Shown here: positions 6,784 through 15,685 of the stretch, piece after piece
How the letters are laid out: each line of letters begins with the position of its first letter
Numbering within the stretch: position 1 is the stretch's first letter
Assembly: GCA_945873145.1 (NCBI GenBank)
Contig: CAMCBZ010000011.1
Location: 1-64,000 of the forward strand
DNA length: 64,000 nucleotides
Source of the DNA: an uncultured Prevotella sp.
Lineage (GTDB): Bacteria > Bacteroidota > Bacteroidia > Bacteroidales > Bacteroidaceae
Reading direction: 5' to 3'
The notes under the pieces: generated by a model
Seen by the model: only the letters and a program-made list of their open reading frames with translations
What the model was told of the DNA's origin: nothing
Database searches by the model: none
Program-made: the position numbers and the translations under genes

Positions 6784-9543
6784 ATGCGCACGTCTGCTTT
6801 TCTGACCCTGTTGTTCCTCAGTCTCCCTGCCAGCACGTTGCTCGCACAGAGCCGACACCACGGCAAGCGACCGAGTAAACTGCAAATACCCATAGACAGC
6901 CTCAACGTCAACGGCACGTCGCTGGGCTCTGTCGACGTGGTGACCGAAAGCCATATGAACAAAGGCTTGGTCACCAACCCGCTCAACGCCCTCACGGGTC
7001 AGGCTGCCGGCGTGAACATCACGTCGGGCGAGAACCGCATGGCACAGCTCAGCTCAGTGCGTGTGCGTGGTACCACGTCCATCACCGGCGGCAACGACCC
7101 GCTCGTGATCATCGACGGCGTCTACTCCGACCTCAGTGCCCTGTCGTCGGTCTACCCCTCAGACATCGAGAGCTTTACCATCCTCAAAAACGCCGCCGAG
7201 ACCGCACAGTTCGGTTCGCGTGGCGCCTCAGGCGTCATCGAGGTAAAGACTAAGCGCGGCAGCAGTGCACAGTTCCATATCTCCTATGACGGCAACGTAG
7301 GCTTCGAGTCGAAATATAAAACCATCGACATGCTCGACGCTCCAGGCTATATCTCCACGGCACAGGCACTCGGACTCTATTATAAGGATGAGGGCAGCAA
7401 CACCAATTTCCAAGACGCTATCACACGCACAGGCTACATCGCCAACCACCATGTGGCCTTCAGCGGCGGCTCCAAGGAGTCGAGCTACCGGGCCTCGCTG
7501 AGCACCATGGACCATAACACCATCATCCGCACCAACTCCTACCGCAACTACGCCGCCAAGGCCGACCTCACACAGTGGGCCTTCGACGACCTGCTGAAGA
7601 TCGACTTCGGCGTCTTCGGATCTTCACAGAAAAACCACGATCTCTTCAACCCTTGGGAAGTCTTCTACAGCGCAGCCGCACAAAACCCGACCATCCCTGC
7701 CACAACCAACGCCGACGGCTCTGGCGACAAGAACAACACCGCAGAGCAGATTAACCATCCGATGGTGCTGCTGAAGAAGAAGAACGATACCAAGAGCCTC
7801 AACTTCGATGCTCATATCGACATGGACTTCAACCTCATGGGGATGATCGGCGGCAAGAGCGACGACAACAAGCCTTCGCTCCACCTGCTCATGCTCGGTG
7901 CCTACAGCTATAACTCTTTGGAGAACGCCACCTTCTGCCCTACCTGGATATGGGCACAGGGGCAGGCCACCCGTGGCGAACGCAAGACCGAGTCGTGGTT
8001 GGGCAATGCACAGCTGAAGTTCGCTGACACTTGGGGCGCGCACCATCTCTCCGCCACACTGCTGACCGAATATCAGAAGAGCAACACCAGCGGATTTTGG
8101 ACACTCGTCAAGGGCTTCACCACCAACGAACTTGGCTACGACAACCTCGGCGCCGCCTCCACCGTCCCATACGGCGGCACGGGATCCGACGCCGACAGCC
8201 CTTCGCTGCTCTCGTTCATGGGTAGTCTGAGCTATACCCTCCTCGACCGCTACACCCTCGGTGCCAGCCTGCGTGCCGACGGCAGCTCGATGTTTGCCAG
8301 CGGACACAAATGGGGCACGTTTCCCTCAGTCTCTTTCTCCTGGGACCTGACCAAGGAGCCCTTCTTCCGCCCTCTCAGCCGTCTCTTCGGCATCATGCGG
8401 CTGCGCACTGGCTACGGACAGTCGGGAAACCTCGGCGGCATCTCGTCGTATTACTCTCAAAACCTTGTCAGACCCATCGGCACCGTGTCGGTCAACAACA
8501 CACCCACCACGACCATGGGACTCTTCCGCAACAGCAATCCCAACCTGAAATGGGAGACACGCTCTACCTTCAACGTAGGCACCGACATCAGCCTGTGGCA
8601 CAACCGTGTCGTGCTCACCGCCGAATACTACTATTCGCGTACCACCGACATGCTCTATCAGTACGATGTGCCCGTGCCGCCCTTCACCTTTGACAAACTG
8701 CTCGCCAACCTCGGCAAGATGAGCAACCAAGGTCTGGAGTTTGGACTCGGCGTCACCGCCATCAGCCATAAGGACATGGAACTCAACGTCAACCTCAACC
8801 TCTCGTTCCAAAAGAACAAGCTCATCTCACTCTCGGGCAACTACAACGGCTACCATCTGACGGCACCGGACATCACGTCCATCGGCTCGCTCAGCGGCGC
8901 AGGTTTCCATGGCGGCGAGAACAACATCGTCTACCAGATAGTAGGCCAACCCGTCGGCGTGTTCTACCTGCCCCACTGCAAAGGTCTGGTAAAGAACGAG
9001 AACGGATCCTATATGTATGACATCGAGGACCTCGACCACAACGGACGCGTCAACATCGAGGACGGGGGTGACCGATACGTCGCCGGACAGGCCACACCGA
9101 AGTGGACGCTCGGCTCCAACATCAGTTTCCGCTACAAAGCCTTCGACATCTCGTTGCAGATGAACGGCGCCTTCGGACACAAGATCTACAACGGCACGGC
9201 GCTGACCTACATGAATATGTCGAGCTTCCCCGACTACAACGTCATGAAGAAGGCGCCCGCCATGAACATCAAAGACCAGCGCGCCACCGACTACTGGCTT
9301 GAGCGGGGTGACTATCTCAACTTCGACTACCTCACCGTAGGCTGGAACGTGCCTCTGCGATCACGCTACATCAGCCGTCTGCGCCTGTCAGCCTCGGTCA
9401 ACAACCTGGCTACCATCACGGCCTACAGCGGTCTGACACCCATGATCAACAGCTATGTCGTCGACTCCACGCTGGGCATCGACGACAAGCGGTCCTATCC
9501 CGTCTACCGCACCTTCAGTTTCGGGGTGAGCATTCAATTCTAA
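6784..9543 (+). CDS. SusC-like TonB-dependent outer-membrane transporter
   Basis: A 919-residue SusC/RagA-family receptor that, with its SusD lipoprotein, imports oligosaccharides or peptides across the outer membrane using TonB energy. The signal peptide ends around LLAQS (about residue 22). The plug domain shows NPLNALTGQAAGVNI, RGTTSITGGNDPLVIIDGV and SRGASGVIEVKTKRG. The rest is a 22-strand barrel ending FSFGVSIQF with a terminal aromatic residue. The N-terminal carboxypeptidase-regulatory-like domain found in most SusC proteins of 1000-1100 residues is absent. No glycoside hydrolase, peptidase, sulfatase or sensor gene is nearby, so the substrate cannot be inferred. Its base composition is GC-rich compared with the toxin-antitoxin genes just before it. 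Confidence 0.95.
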   Translation: MRTSAFLTLLFLSLPASTLLAQSRHHGKRPSKLQIPIDSLNVNGTSLGSVDVVTESHMNKGLVTNPLNALTGQAAGVNITSGENRMAQLSSVRVRGTTSITGGNDPLVIIDGVYSDLSALSSVYPSDIESFTILKNAAETAQFGSRGASGVIEVKTKRGSSAQFHISYDGNVGFESKYKTIDMLDAPGYISTAQALGLYYKDEGSNTNFQDAITRTGYIANHHVAFSGGSKESSYRASLSTMDHNTIIRTNSYRNYAAKADLTQWAFDDLLKIDFGVFGSSQKNHDLFNPWEVFYSAAAQNPTIPATTNADGSGDKNNTAEQINHPMVLLKKKNDTKSLNFDAHIDMDFNLMGMIGGKSDDNKPSLHLLMLGAYSYNSLENATFCPTWIWAQGQATRGERKTESWLGNAQLKFADTWGAHHLSATLLTEYQKSNTSGFWTLVKGFTTNELGYDNLGAASTVPYGGTGSDADSPSLLSFMGSLSYTLLDRYTLGASLRADGSSMFASGHKWGTFPSVSFSWDLTKEPFFRPLSRLFGIMRLRTGYGQSGNLGGISSYYSQNLVRPIGTVSVNNTPTTTMGLFRNSNPNLKWETRSTFNVGTDISLWHNRVVLTAEYYYSRTTDMLYQYDVPVPPFTFDKLLANLGKMSNQGLEFGLGVTAISHKDMELNVNLNLSFQKNKLISLSGNYNGYHLTAPDITSIGSLSGAGFHGGENNIVYQIVGQPVGVFYLPHCKGLVKNENGSYMYDIEDLDHNGRVNIEDGGDRYVAGQATPKWTLGSNISFRYKAFDISLQMNGAFGHKIYNGTALTYMNMSSFPDYNVMKKAPAMNIKDQRATDYWLERGDYLNFDYLTVGWNVPLRSRYISRLRLSASVNNLATITAYSGLTPMINSYVVDSTLGIDDKRSYPVYRTFSFGVSIQF

Positions 9544-9582
9544 GTCTAAGCGTTTTTGTCAACAAGTAAACCGTCATTCATC

Positions 9583-11220
9583 ATGATGTCCACTAAACGT
9601 CTTCTATTCTGTTTCGCCATAGCGGTTTCCCTCCTGTCTCTGTCTTCCTGCGTTGACGAGAACACCAAAGGACTGCTCCCTGAGGAGAAAGCCTACAACA
9701 GCAGTACAAATCTGTATATCAACACCGTTGCCACCTTATATAATTATATAGGAGGCAACAGCGACTCACAAGGACTCGAGGGCACTGTGCGCGGGCTCTA
9801 CGACTACAACACCTTCACCACCGACGAGGCCATCATCCCCATCCGCGGCGGTGACTGGTACGACGGCGGCTTCTGGCAAAACCTCTACGAGCACCGCTGG
9901 ACAGCCTACGACGAACCGCTCTACAACACATGGCTCTATCTCTACAAGGTGGCCATGCTTTGCAACCACAGCCTCGCCGTCATCAACGCCAACCGCAGCC
10001 TGCTCACAGACGACGAGTATCTGTCCTACACTTCCGAGGTGAAAGCTGTGCGCTGCTTGTTCTATTACGAACTCATGGATATGTTCGGCCGCATTCCTTA
10101 CGTCACCCGGGACCAGGAGTCGTTTGCCGATGTCAAGCAGCAGGAGCGCAGTACCGTGTTTCACAGCATCATCGACGAGCTGCAGACATGTCTACCCTAC
10201 CTCGCCAACGAGCACAGCAACCTAGAGGGTAACTACTACGGACGCATGACGCGACCCGTGGCTCAGTTTCTGTTGGCCCGACTCTTCCTCAACGCCGAAG
10301 TCTACGCCGACGATGACTGGACCGACAACCAGCGGCCCGACGGCAAGACGATGATCTTCACCGTCGACGGACAGACGATGAATGCCTGGCAAGCCTGCAT
10401 CCACTACTGCAATGAAATAGAAAAAGAGGGGTATCAGCTACAGCCCGACTACGCCTTCAACTTCAGCGTGCACAACGAGACGTCGGTGGAAAACATTTTC
10501 ACCATCCCCATGGACAAGATCAAATACCAAAACCAGTTCTGGTATCTCTTCCGCTCACGCCACTACGCTCATGGCGGCGCACTCGGCATGGATGCCGAGA
10601 ACGGCACCTCGGCCACGCTCGCCACGGTACATGCCTACGGCTACGGCACCGACAGCCTCGACACGCGCTTTGCCATCAACTTCTATGCCGACACGGTGAA
10701 GGTCGACGGCAAAGTGGTGAAGATGGAAAGTGGCGAGCCGCTTGTCTACCAGCCTCTGGTGATGGCCGAGAACCTGACCTACTCGCCCTACGAGAAGACA
10801 GCCGGAGCGCGTATGGCCAAATACGAGATAGACCGCAAGGCTTACACCGACGGAAAACTACAGGACAACGACATCGTGCTCTTCCGTTTCGCCGACGTGC
10901 TGCTCATGCGCGCCGAGGCAAAAGTGCGAAACGGAGAAAGCGGACAGACCGAATTAGATGCTGTCCGCAGCCGCGTGGGTATGAACAGTCGGCCGGCAAC
11001 ACTCGACAATATACTGCGTGAGCGCTTGCTCGAACTGATGTGGGAAGGCAGCAGGCGGCGCGACCTCATCCGCTATGGCCTTTTCCACAAAGCCTACGAC
11101 CTCAGGCAGCCGATAGAGGGAGAGAGCGATGCCCACACGACGGTGTTCCCGATACCCCAAAAAGTCATTGACCTCAACAACAAGCTGACTCAGAACAAGG
11201 GCTACAAAACAGAAGGATAA
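9583..11220 (+). CDS. SusD/RagB-family nutrient-binding outer-membrane lipoprotein
   Basis: A 545-residue SusD-like lipoprotein, 39 bp downstream of its SusC partner. The signal peptide ends LSLSSC (Cys23), followed by VDENTKGLLPEEKAYNS. The TPR-like fold of the family is suggested by the helical repeats, and the C-terminus carries the conserved ERLLELMWEGSRRRDLIRYG motif. SusD proteins form a lid on the SusC barrel and bind the substrate. A TTG at 9556 is also in frame, but the ATG at 9583 gives a proper lipoprotein signal. The gene ends directly before the 23-bp tandem array. With no enzyme genes present, this is a bare SusCD pair of unknown substrate. Confidence 0.95.
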   Translation: MMSTKRLLFCFAIAVSLLSLSSCVDENTKGLLPEEKAYNSSTNLYINTVATLYNYIGGNSDSQGLEGTVRGLYDYNTFTTDEAIIPIRGGDWYDGGFWQNLYEHRWTAYDEPLYNTWLYLYKVAMLCNHSLAVINANRSLLTDDEYLSYTSEVKAVRCLFYYELMDMFGRIPYVTRDQESFADVKQQERSTVFHSIIDELQTCLPYLANEHSNLEGNYYGRMTRPVAQFLLARLFLNAEVYADDDWTDNQRPDGKTMIFTVDGQTMNAWQACIHYCNEIEKEGYQLQPDYAFNFSVHNETSVENIFTIPMDKIKYQNQFWYLFRSRHYAHGGALGMDAENGTSATLATVHAYGYGTDSLDTRFAINFYADTVKVDGKVVKMESGEPLVYQPLVMAENLTYSPYEKTAGARMAKYEIDRKAYTDGKLQDNDIVLFRFADVLLMRAEAKVRNGESGQTELDAVRSRVGMNSRPATLDNILRERLLELMWEGSRRRDLIRYGLFHKAYDLRQPIEGESDAHTTVFPIPQKVIDLNNKLTQNKGYKTEG

Positions 11221-11271
11221 TAGTTGGAAACTACCATGCTATAATGTGAATTTACATTGTTTGTAGATAGT

Positions 11272-11363
11272 CAAACAAATGTTTTACCTTTGATCAAACA
11301 AATGTTTTACTTTTGGTCGAACAAATGTTTGCCCTAAAGTAAAACAAATGTTTGACTAACAAT
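11272..11363. repeat. Tandem array of four 23-bp palindromic units
   Basis: Units begin at 11272, 11295, 11318 and 11341 with an exact 23-bp period. Each holds the near-palindromic core AAACAAATGTTT or a one-base variant; the spacer halves differ (ACCTTTGAT, ACTTTTGGT, CCCTAAAGT, ACTAACAAT). A degenerate fifth copy follows (11364-11386). The first unit (GTCAAACAAATGTTTTAC) and the last (GTAAAACAAATGTTTGAC) are almost inverted copies, so the whole array has dyad symmetry. Two helical turns per unit would place repeated sites on one DNA face. Confidence 0.85.
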
Positions 11364-11386
11364 AGCAAACGTTTTTGATCGCGTCG

Positions 11387-11634
11387 CCCAACGTATTAGA
11401 GGGCAAATCTACCCCTACACGACAACAAAGATACATTCTTACAGGCTAAAAAATTCGCCAATTCTTAACCTTACAATCGATTAGCCTGATGTCCCAAAAA
11501 TATATTCAGCATTTTGCTACCGTTTTTCCTTATTTGATGTTCTTTTGAACAGTAATTAAGAACTTACAGCTTATAATATATAGCTTCTGAGAAATTTATT
11601 CCCCACAAATGGCAAGAAATTGAAGAAAATTGTG
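11387..11634. other. AT-rich intergenic sequence upstream of trpB, no gene seen
   Basis: No convincing reading frame, RNA gene or repeat is present apart from the start of the trpB promoter at the end of the stretch. Confidence 0.4.
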
Positions 11635-11642
11635 TAAGTTTG
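11635..11642 (+). promoter_or_regulatory. -7 element of the trpB2-type gene
   Basis: TAAGTTTG fits TAnnTTTG. It lies 52 bp before the ATG at 11694 and excludes the longer frame that begins at a TTG at 11640. Confidence 0.5.
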
Positions 11643-11693
11643 CAATCGGAATACAATCACCAACTACACATTGTACAAAAGAAAACGTTTATT

Positions 11694-13064
11694 ATGAAGA
11701 GAAAGAAATTCCTTTTGGACGAGAAGGATGTCCCACGTCAGTGGTACAACATCCAAGCCGAGATGCCCAACAAGCCCATGCCGCCGTTGAATCCTGCTAC
11801 TCATAAGCCGCTTCATGCCGACGACCTGGCACACATCTTCAATCAAGAATGCTCGCGGCAGGAGCTCGATCAGGAGCATGCTTGGATCGACATCCCCGAC
11901 GAGGTACGCGACAAATACTGCTACTATCGTGCCACGCCACTGGTGCGTGCCTACGCGCTGGAAAAGGCACTCGACACCAAAGCACATATCTATTTCAAGA
12001 ACGAGTCGACCAATCCATTAGGTTCCCATAAGATCAACTCCGCCCTGCCCCAGTGCTACTATTGCAAACAGGAAGGTGACACCAACGTGACCACCGAGAC
12101 CGGTGCCGGACAATGGGGTGCTGCGCTTAGTTATGCCGCCAAGCTCTATGGACTGGAGGCTGCTGTCTACCAGGTGAAGATCACGATGCAGCAGAAGCCC
12201 TACCGCTCGATGATCATGCGCACCTTCGGCGCTACTGTGGAGGGATCGCCCTCGATGTCGACACGCGCCGGAAAAAACATCATCACAGCCGACCCCAACC
12301 ATCCCGGCTCCTTGGGTACCGCTATCTCTGAGGCCATCGAATTGGCTACCACCACACCGGGATGCAAATATACACTGGGCTCAGTGCTGAACCATGTCGC
12401 CCTCCATCAGACCGTCATCGGACTGGAGGCCGAGAAGCAGATGGAGATGGCCGGGGAATATCCCGACGAGGTGATCGCCTGCTTCGGCGGCGGTTCCAAC
12501 TTCGGCGGCATTGCCTTCCCCTTCATGCGCCACGTCTTCGACGGCACGCACAAAGACACGAAGTTCATCGCCGCAGAGCCAAACAGCTGTCCAAAACTCA
12601 CCCGTGGCAAGTTTGAATATGACTTTGGCGACGAGGCTGGCTACACGCCTCTGCTGCCGATGTTCACCCTGGGCCATGACTTCAAGCCGGCCAACATCCA
12701 TGCCGGTGGCCTGCGCTACCATGGTGCCGGCGTGATCATCTCACAACTGCTCAAGGACGGCTATCTCGCTGGCATGGACATTCCTCAGCTCGAAAGCTTT
12801 GCCGCCGGTGTACTCTTCGCCCAGACCGAGGGCATCATCCCGGCACCCGAAAGCTGCCACGCCATCGCCGCCACCATCCGCGAGGCCAAGCGCGCCAACG
12901 TGGAAGGCAAGGCTCCCGTCATCCTCTTCAACCTCTCGGGCCATGGCCTCATCGACATGCCGTCGTACATGAGCTACATCAACGGTGATCTGGCCAACTA
13001 CACGGTGACCGACGACGAGATCGAGAAGAACCTCGAAAAGGTGCCTCTGACCATTGATAAGTAA
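11694..13064 (+). CDS. trpB: TrpB2-type tryptophan synthase beta chain, PLP-dependent
   Basis: A 456-residue PLP enzyme of the TrpB2 subgroup, longer than classical TrpB (about 400). The PLP lysine is K113 in NPLGSHKINSA, and the substrate motif reads ETGAGQWG where classical TrpB has ETGAGQHG, a TrpB2 marker. The phosphate-binding loop is CFGGGSNFGG. Extra N-terminal sequence (about residues 1-75) is also typical. Classical TrpB condenses indole with serine to tryptophan in a complex with TrpA. TrpB2 proteins lack the TrpA-contact surface and probably act as free indole-salvaging synthases or serine deaminases. No trpA or other trp gene is nearby, which supports a stand-alone role. The gene converges on a 2-oxoacid oxidoreductase operon. 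Confidence 0.92.
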   Translation: MKRKKFLLDEKDVPRQWYNIQAEMPNKPMPPLNPATHKPLHADDLAHIFNQECSRQELDQEHAWIDIPDEVRDKYCYYRATPLVRAYALEKALDTKAHIYFKNESTNPLGSHKINSALPQCYYCKQEGDTNVTTETGAGQWGAALSYAAKLYGLEAAVYQVKITMQQKPYRSMIMRTFGATVEGSPSMSTRAGKNIITADPNHPGSLGTAISEAIELATTTPGCKYTLGSVLNHVALHQTVIGLEAEKQMEMAGEYPDEVIACFGGGSNFGGIAFPFMRHVFDGTHKDTKFIAAEPNSCPKLTRGKFEYDFGDEAGYTPLLPMFTLGHDFKPANIHAGGLRYHGAGVIISQLLKDGYLAGMDIPQLESFAAGVLFAQTEGIIPAPESCHAIAATIREAKRANVEGKAPVILFNLSGHGLIDMPSYMSYINGDLANYTVTDDEIEKNLEKVPLTIDK

Positions 13065-13102
13065 ACCGTAAAAGACAAAGACACAACGGATTAGCTTAAA
13101 AT

Positions 13103-13198
13103 GTGATGAAATCTCATCACGTGACGACCGGCACAGGATTGCGTGGCGGCCGACACATGAAAACACGACGGCCGTCACGCAAAAACGTGACGGCCGTC
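13103..13198. terminator. Stacked hairpins between convergent operons (bidirectional terminator candidate)
   Basis: First hairpin: GTGATGA-AATC-TCATCAC (13103-13120). The main hairpin has a perfect 13-bp stem GACGGCCGTCACG (13167-13179) and CGTGACGGCCGTC (13186-13198) around CAAAAA. Each arm of the second also contains the self-palindrome GACGGCCGTC. No long U-tract follows on either strand. Confidence 0.65.
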
Positions 13199-13235
13199 AT
13201 TCTTATTCTACCAAGTGATTTCAGTGGTGGATCTT

Positions 13236-13784
13236 CTATCCGTTCACCTTCTTGATGATGCCCTGGCCCTCTTCCACTGCCTGCATGTTGAGCGGAATCA
13301 AGTCGTGATGGCGCTCAGGCAGCGTCTTATAGAGTGCCTTCTGCAAACCGCCAGTGCTGACGATCGGACAAACTTTGAGCAGTCCGCCAAGCACAATCAT
13401 GTTGAAGACCTTGGAGTTTTTCATCTCCGCAGCCTTGTCCATGGCGTCAATGCGATAGATGGTGATGTCGTCGCGATGAGGTGTCTCGGCGATACCATAA
13501 CCGTCGTAGATGAGGATGCCACCGGGTTTCACCCTCGGCATAAACTTTTCAAGTGAGGGCTGGTTGAGCACGATGGCCACGTCGTAGTGGCTGAGAATCG
13601 GCGACGAGATGCGGTCGTCACTGACTATCACCGTCACGTTGGCCGTACCGCCACGCTGCTCCGGTCCGTAGGCCGGCATCCATGTCACTTCCTTTCCCTC
13701 CATCAGTCCAGAGTAAGCAAGGATCTTTCCCATAGAGAGCACGCCCTGGCCACCGAAACCTGATATGATAATTTCCTTTTTCAT
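13236..13784 (-). CDS. 2-oxoacid:ferredoxin oxidoreductase, gamma subunit
   Basis: A 182-residue gamma-domain protein starting MKKEIIISGFGGQGVLSMGK, the signature of the pyruvate/ketoisovalerate oxidoreductase gamma family, with PAYGPEQRGGTANV following. It forms part of the heteromeric enzyme that oxidatively decarboxylates a 2-oxoacid with CoA, producing acyl-CoA, CO2 and reduced ferredoxin. It is the last gene of a leftward operon (TPR, ferredoxin subunit, alpha, beta, gamma) and starts 25 bp after the beta stop. Subunit sizes fit the 2-oxoglutarate or branched-chain (VOR) type rather than pyruvate, but the sequence alone does not settle the substrate. Confidence 0.9.
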   Translation of the reverse strand: MKKEIIISGFGGQGVLSMGKILAYSGLMEGKEVTWMPAYGPEQRGGTANVTVIVSDDRISSPILSHYDVAIVLNQPSLEKFMPRVKPGGILIYDGYGIAETPHRDDITIYRIDAMDKAAEMKNSKVFNMIVLGGLLKVCPIVSTGGLQKALYKTLPERHHDLIPLNMQAVEEGQGIIKKVNG

Positions 13785-13809
13785 TGTCTTGCGTTATAAT
13801 CGTTAAAGA

Positions 13810-14598
13810 CTATTTCAAGCCTGTGGTATCCTTGAAGTCGCCTTTATGATATTCCTCAAACATATATTTACGCATCCACTCGTTGGCCTTCACAGGACTG
13901 AGATGCCAACCACTGCTACAGGTCGAGACGATCTCCACGAGCGAAGAGCCCATGCCTTTCATCGAGGCTTCGAAGGCCTTGCGGATGGCTTTCTTGGCCT
14001 GCATGACCGAAGCCACGGTGTCCACGCTCTGTCGGGTGACATAGCAGGTGCCGCGCAGCTTGGCGGCCAGCTCGGTGATGTTGAGCGGATAGCCGTGCAA
14101 CTCAGGATCACGGCCATAGGGGCAGGTCGTCGTCTTCTGCCCGATGAGCGTTGTCGGAGCCATCTGTCCACCCGTCATGCCATAGATAGCGTTGTTGATG
14201 AAGATGATGACAATGTTCTCGCCACGGTTGAGTGCATGGATGGTCTCTGCCGTACCGATACAGGCCAGATCGCCGTCGCCCTGATAGGTAAACACGAGAC
14301 GGTCGGGCCACAGACGCTTGATGGCAGTGGCCAAAGCTGGTGCACGTCCGTGGGCAGCCTCTTGCCAGTCGATGTCGATATAGCGATAGGCAAAGACGGC
14401 ACAGCCCACCGGTGAGACACCGACGGCCTTCTCCTCCATGCCCATGTCGGCAATTACCTCAGCCACGAGCTTATGCACGACACCATGGCTACAGCCCGGA
14501 CAATAGTGCATCGGCACATCGTTGAGCAGTTCCGGTTTCTGATAGACAACGTTTTCCGGCTGAACGATTTCCTCCCTATTGATTTTTTCACTTGCCAT
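13810..14598 (-). CDS. 2-oxoacid:ferredoxin oxidoreductase, beta subunit (thiamine pyrophosphate)
   Basis: A 262-residue TPP-binding subunit. YCPGCSHG near residue 32 is the conserved N-terminal cysteine motif. The TPP/Mg2+ site is GDGDLACIG followed by NNAIYGMTGGQMAPTT. The length matches beta subunits of four-subunit 2-oxoglutarate or 2-oxoisovalerate ferredoxin oxidoreductases. The reading frame overlaps the alpha subunit stop by 11 bp, indicating translational coupling. In anaerobic Bacteroidales these enzymes feed the reductive branch of central metabolism or branched-chain amino acid exchange with volatile fatty acids. Confidence 0.92.
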   Translation of the reverse strand: MASEKINREEIVQPENVVYQKPELLNDVPMHYCPGCSHGVVHKLVAEVIADMGMEEKAVGVSPVGCAVFAYRYIDIDWQEAAHGRAPALATAIKRLWPDRLVFTYQGDGDLACIGTAETIHALNRGENIVIIFINNAIYGMTGGQMAPTTLIGQKTTTCPYGRDPELHGYPLNITELAAKLRGTCYVTRQSVDTVASVMQAKKAIRKAFEASMKGMGSSLVEIVSTCSSGWHLSPVKANEWMRKYMFEEYHKGDFKDTTGLK

Positions 14599-15679
14599 TT
14601 TCTTTCAATTTTGCTTTAAGTTCTTCAACGATCTCCGTCGGGTCGGGCACAATGCCACCCAGACGGCCGAAATGGCTCACGGGCACTTCATTGCCCACGG
14701 CGAGCCGCACGTCTTGAATCATCTGTCCGGCATTGATCTCTGCCACAAGGATGTGGCGCTTACCTTTCGCCATCTCAGCCAGTGCTTTGCTCGGGAACGG
14801 CCAGAGGGTGATAGGACGGAACAGTCCTGCCTTGATGCCCTCCTCACGGGCGAGCTCCACGCTCTTCTCCGCGATGCGGGCAGCGCTGCCGAAAGCTACG
14901 ATCAGGCAGTCAGCGTCTTCGCAGTGGTCGGTCTCAAATCTTACTTCCTTCTCCTCGATCTCATGGTATTTGGCCTGTAGGTGCAGATTACGCTGCTCCA
15001 TGACTTCCGGTTTCAGCTCCAGAGAGGTGATGATGTTGGGCTTGCGGTTTTTCGTGCGTCCGGTAGTTGCCCAAGGGCATTCCTTGATGACTTCCTCATC
15101 GGTGCGGCGGGGCTTGAAAGGCGGCAGCACCACCTTTTCCATCATCTGACCGATGACGCCGTCGCTGAGAATCATGGCCGGATTGCGATAGCGGAAAGCC
15201 AGCGTGAAAGCCAGATCCACGAAGTCAGCCATCTCCTGCACGGAAGCCGGGGCGAGCACAATGACGTTGTAGTCACCATTGCCACCACCGCGCGTAGCCT
15301 GGAAATAGTCGCTCTGACTCGGCTGGATCGTGCCCAGTCCTGGGCCGCCGCGCTGTACGTTGACGATGACACCTGGCACCTCGGCACCAGCCATATAGGC
15401 GATACCCTCTTGCATCAAGGCCACGCCGGGACTCGATGAGGTGGTCATCACGCGCTTGCCGGCACCACCGCCGCCATAAAGCATGTTGATCGACGCCACC
15501 TCACTCTCTGCCTGCACGACCACCATGCCGGTAGTCTCCCAAGGCTTCAAGGCCGACAGCGTCTCGATGATTTCTGTCTGGGGAGTGATGGGATAGCCAA
15601 AGAAACCGTCCACACCACAACGTATGGCAGCGCGGGCGAGTGCCTCGTTGCCTTTCATCAGTGTTACTTCCTGTTCCAT
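14588..15679 (-). CDS. vorB: 2-oxoacid:ferredoxin oxidoreductase, alpha subunit (VorB/KorA type)
   Basis: A 363-residue alpha subunit starting MEQEVTLMKGNEALARAAIR, with GYPITPQTEIIE (substrate/TPP contact) and TSSSPGVALMQEGIAYMAGAE characteristic of KorA/VorB proteins. It provides the pyrimidine-binding half of the TPP site, with the beta subunit supplying the rest. The C-terminal domain (about residues 255-363) has the transketolase-C-like fold. It begins 6 bp after the ferredoxin-subunit stop. The naming as VorB (3-methyl-2-oxobutanoate) follows overall resemblance; a 2-oxoglutarate substrate is equally possible. Confidence 0.9.
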   Translation of the reverse strand: MEQEVTLMKGNEALARAAIRCGVDGFFGYPITPQTEIIETLSALKPWETTGMVVVQAESEVASINMLYGGGGAGKRVMTTSSSPGVALMQEGIAYMAGAEVPGVIVNVQRGGPGLGTIQPSQSDYFQATRGGGNGDYNVIVLAPASVQEMADFVDLAFTLAFRYRNPAMILSDGVIGQMMEKVVLPPFKPRRTDEEVIKECPWATTGRTKNRKPNIITSLELKPEVMEQRNLHLQAKYHEIEEKEVRFETDHCEDADCLIVAFGSAARIAEKSVELAREEGIKAGLFRPITLWPFPSKALAEMAKGKRHILVAEINAGQMIQDVRLAVGNEVPVSHFGRLGGIVPDPTEIVEELKAKLKENGK

Positions 15680-15685
15680 GATTCC

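Noticed and set aside
11272..11386. CRISPR-like periodic repeats
   Set aside because: The units are 23 bp long with no unique spacers of regular length, and no cas genes are in the window.
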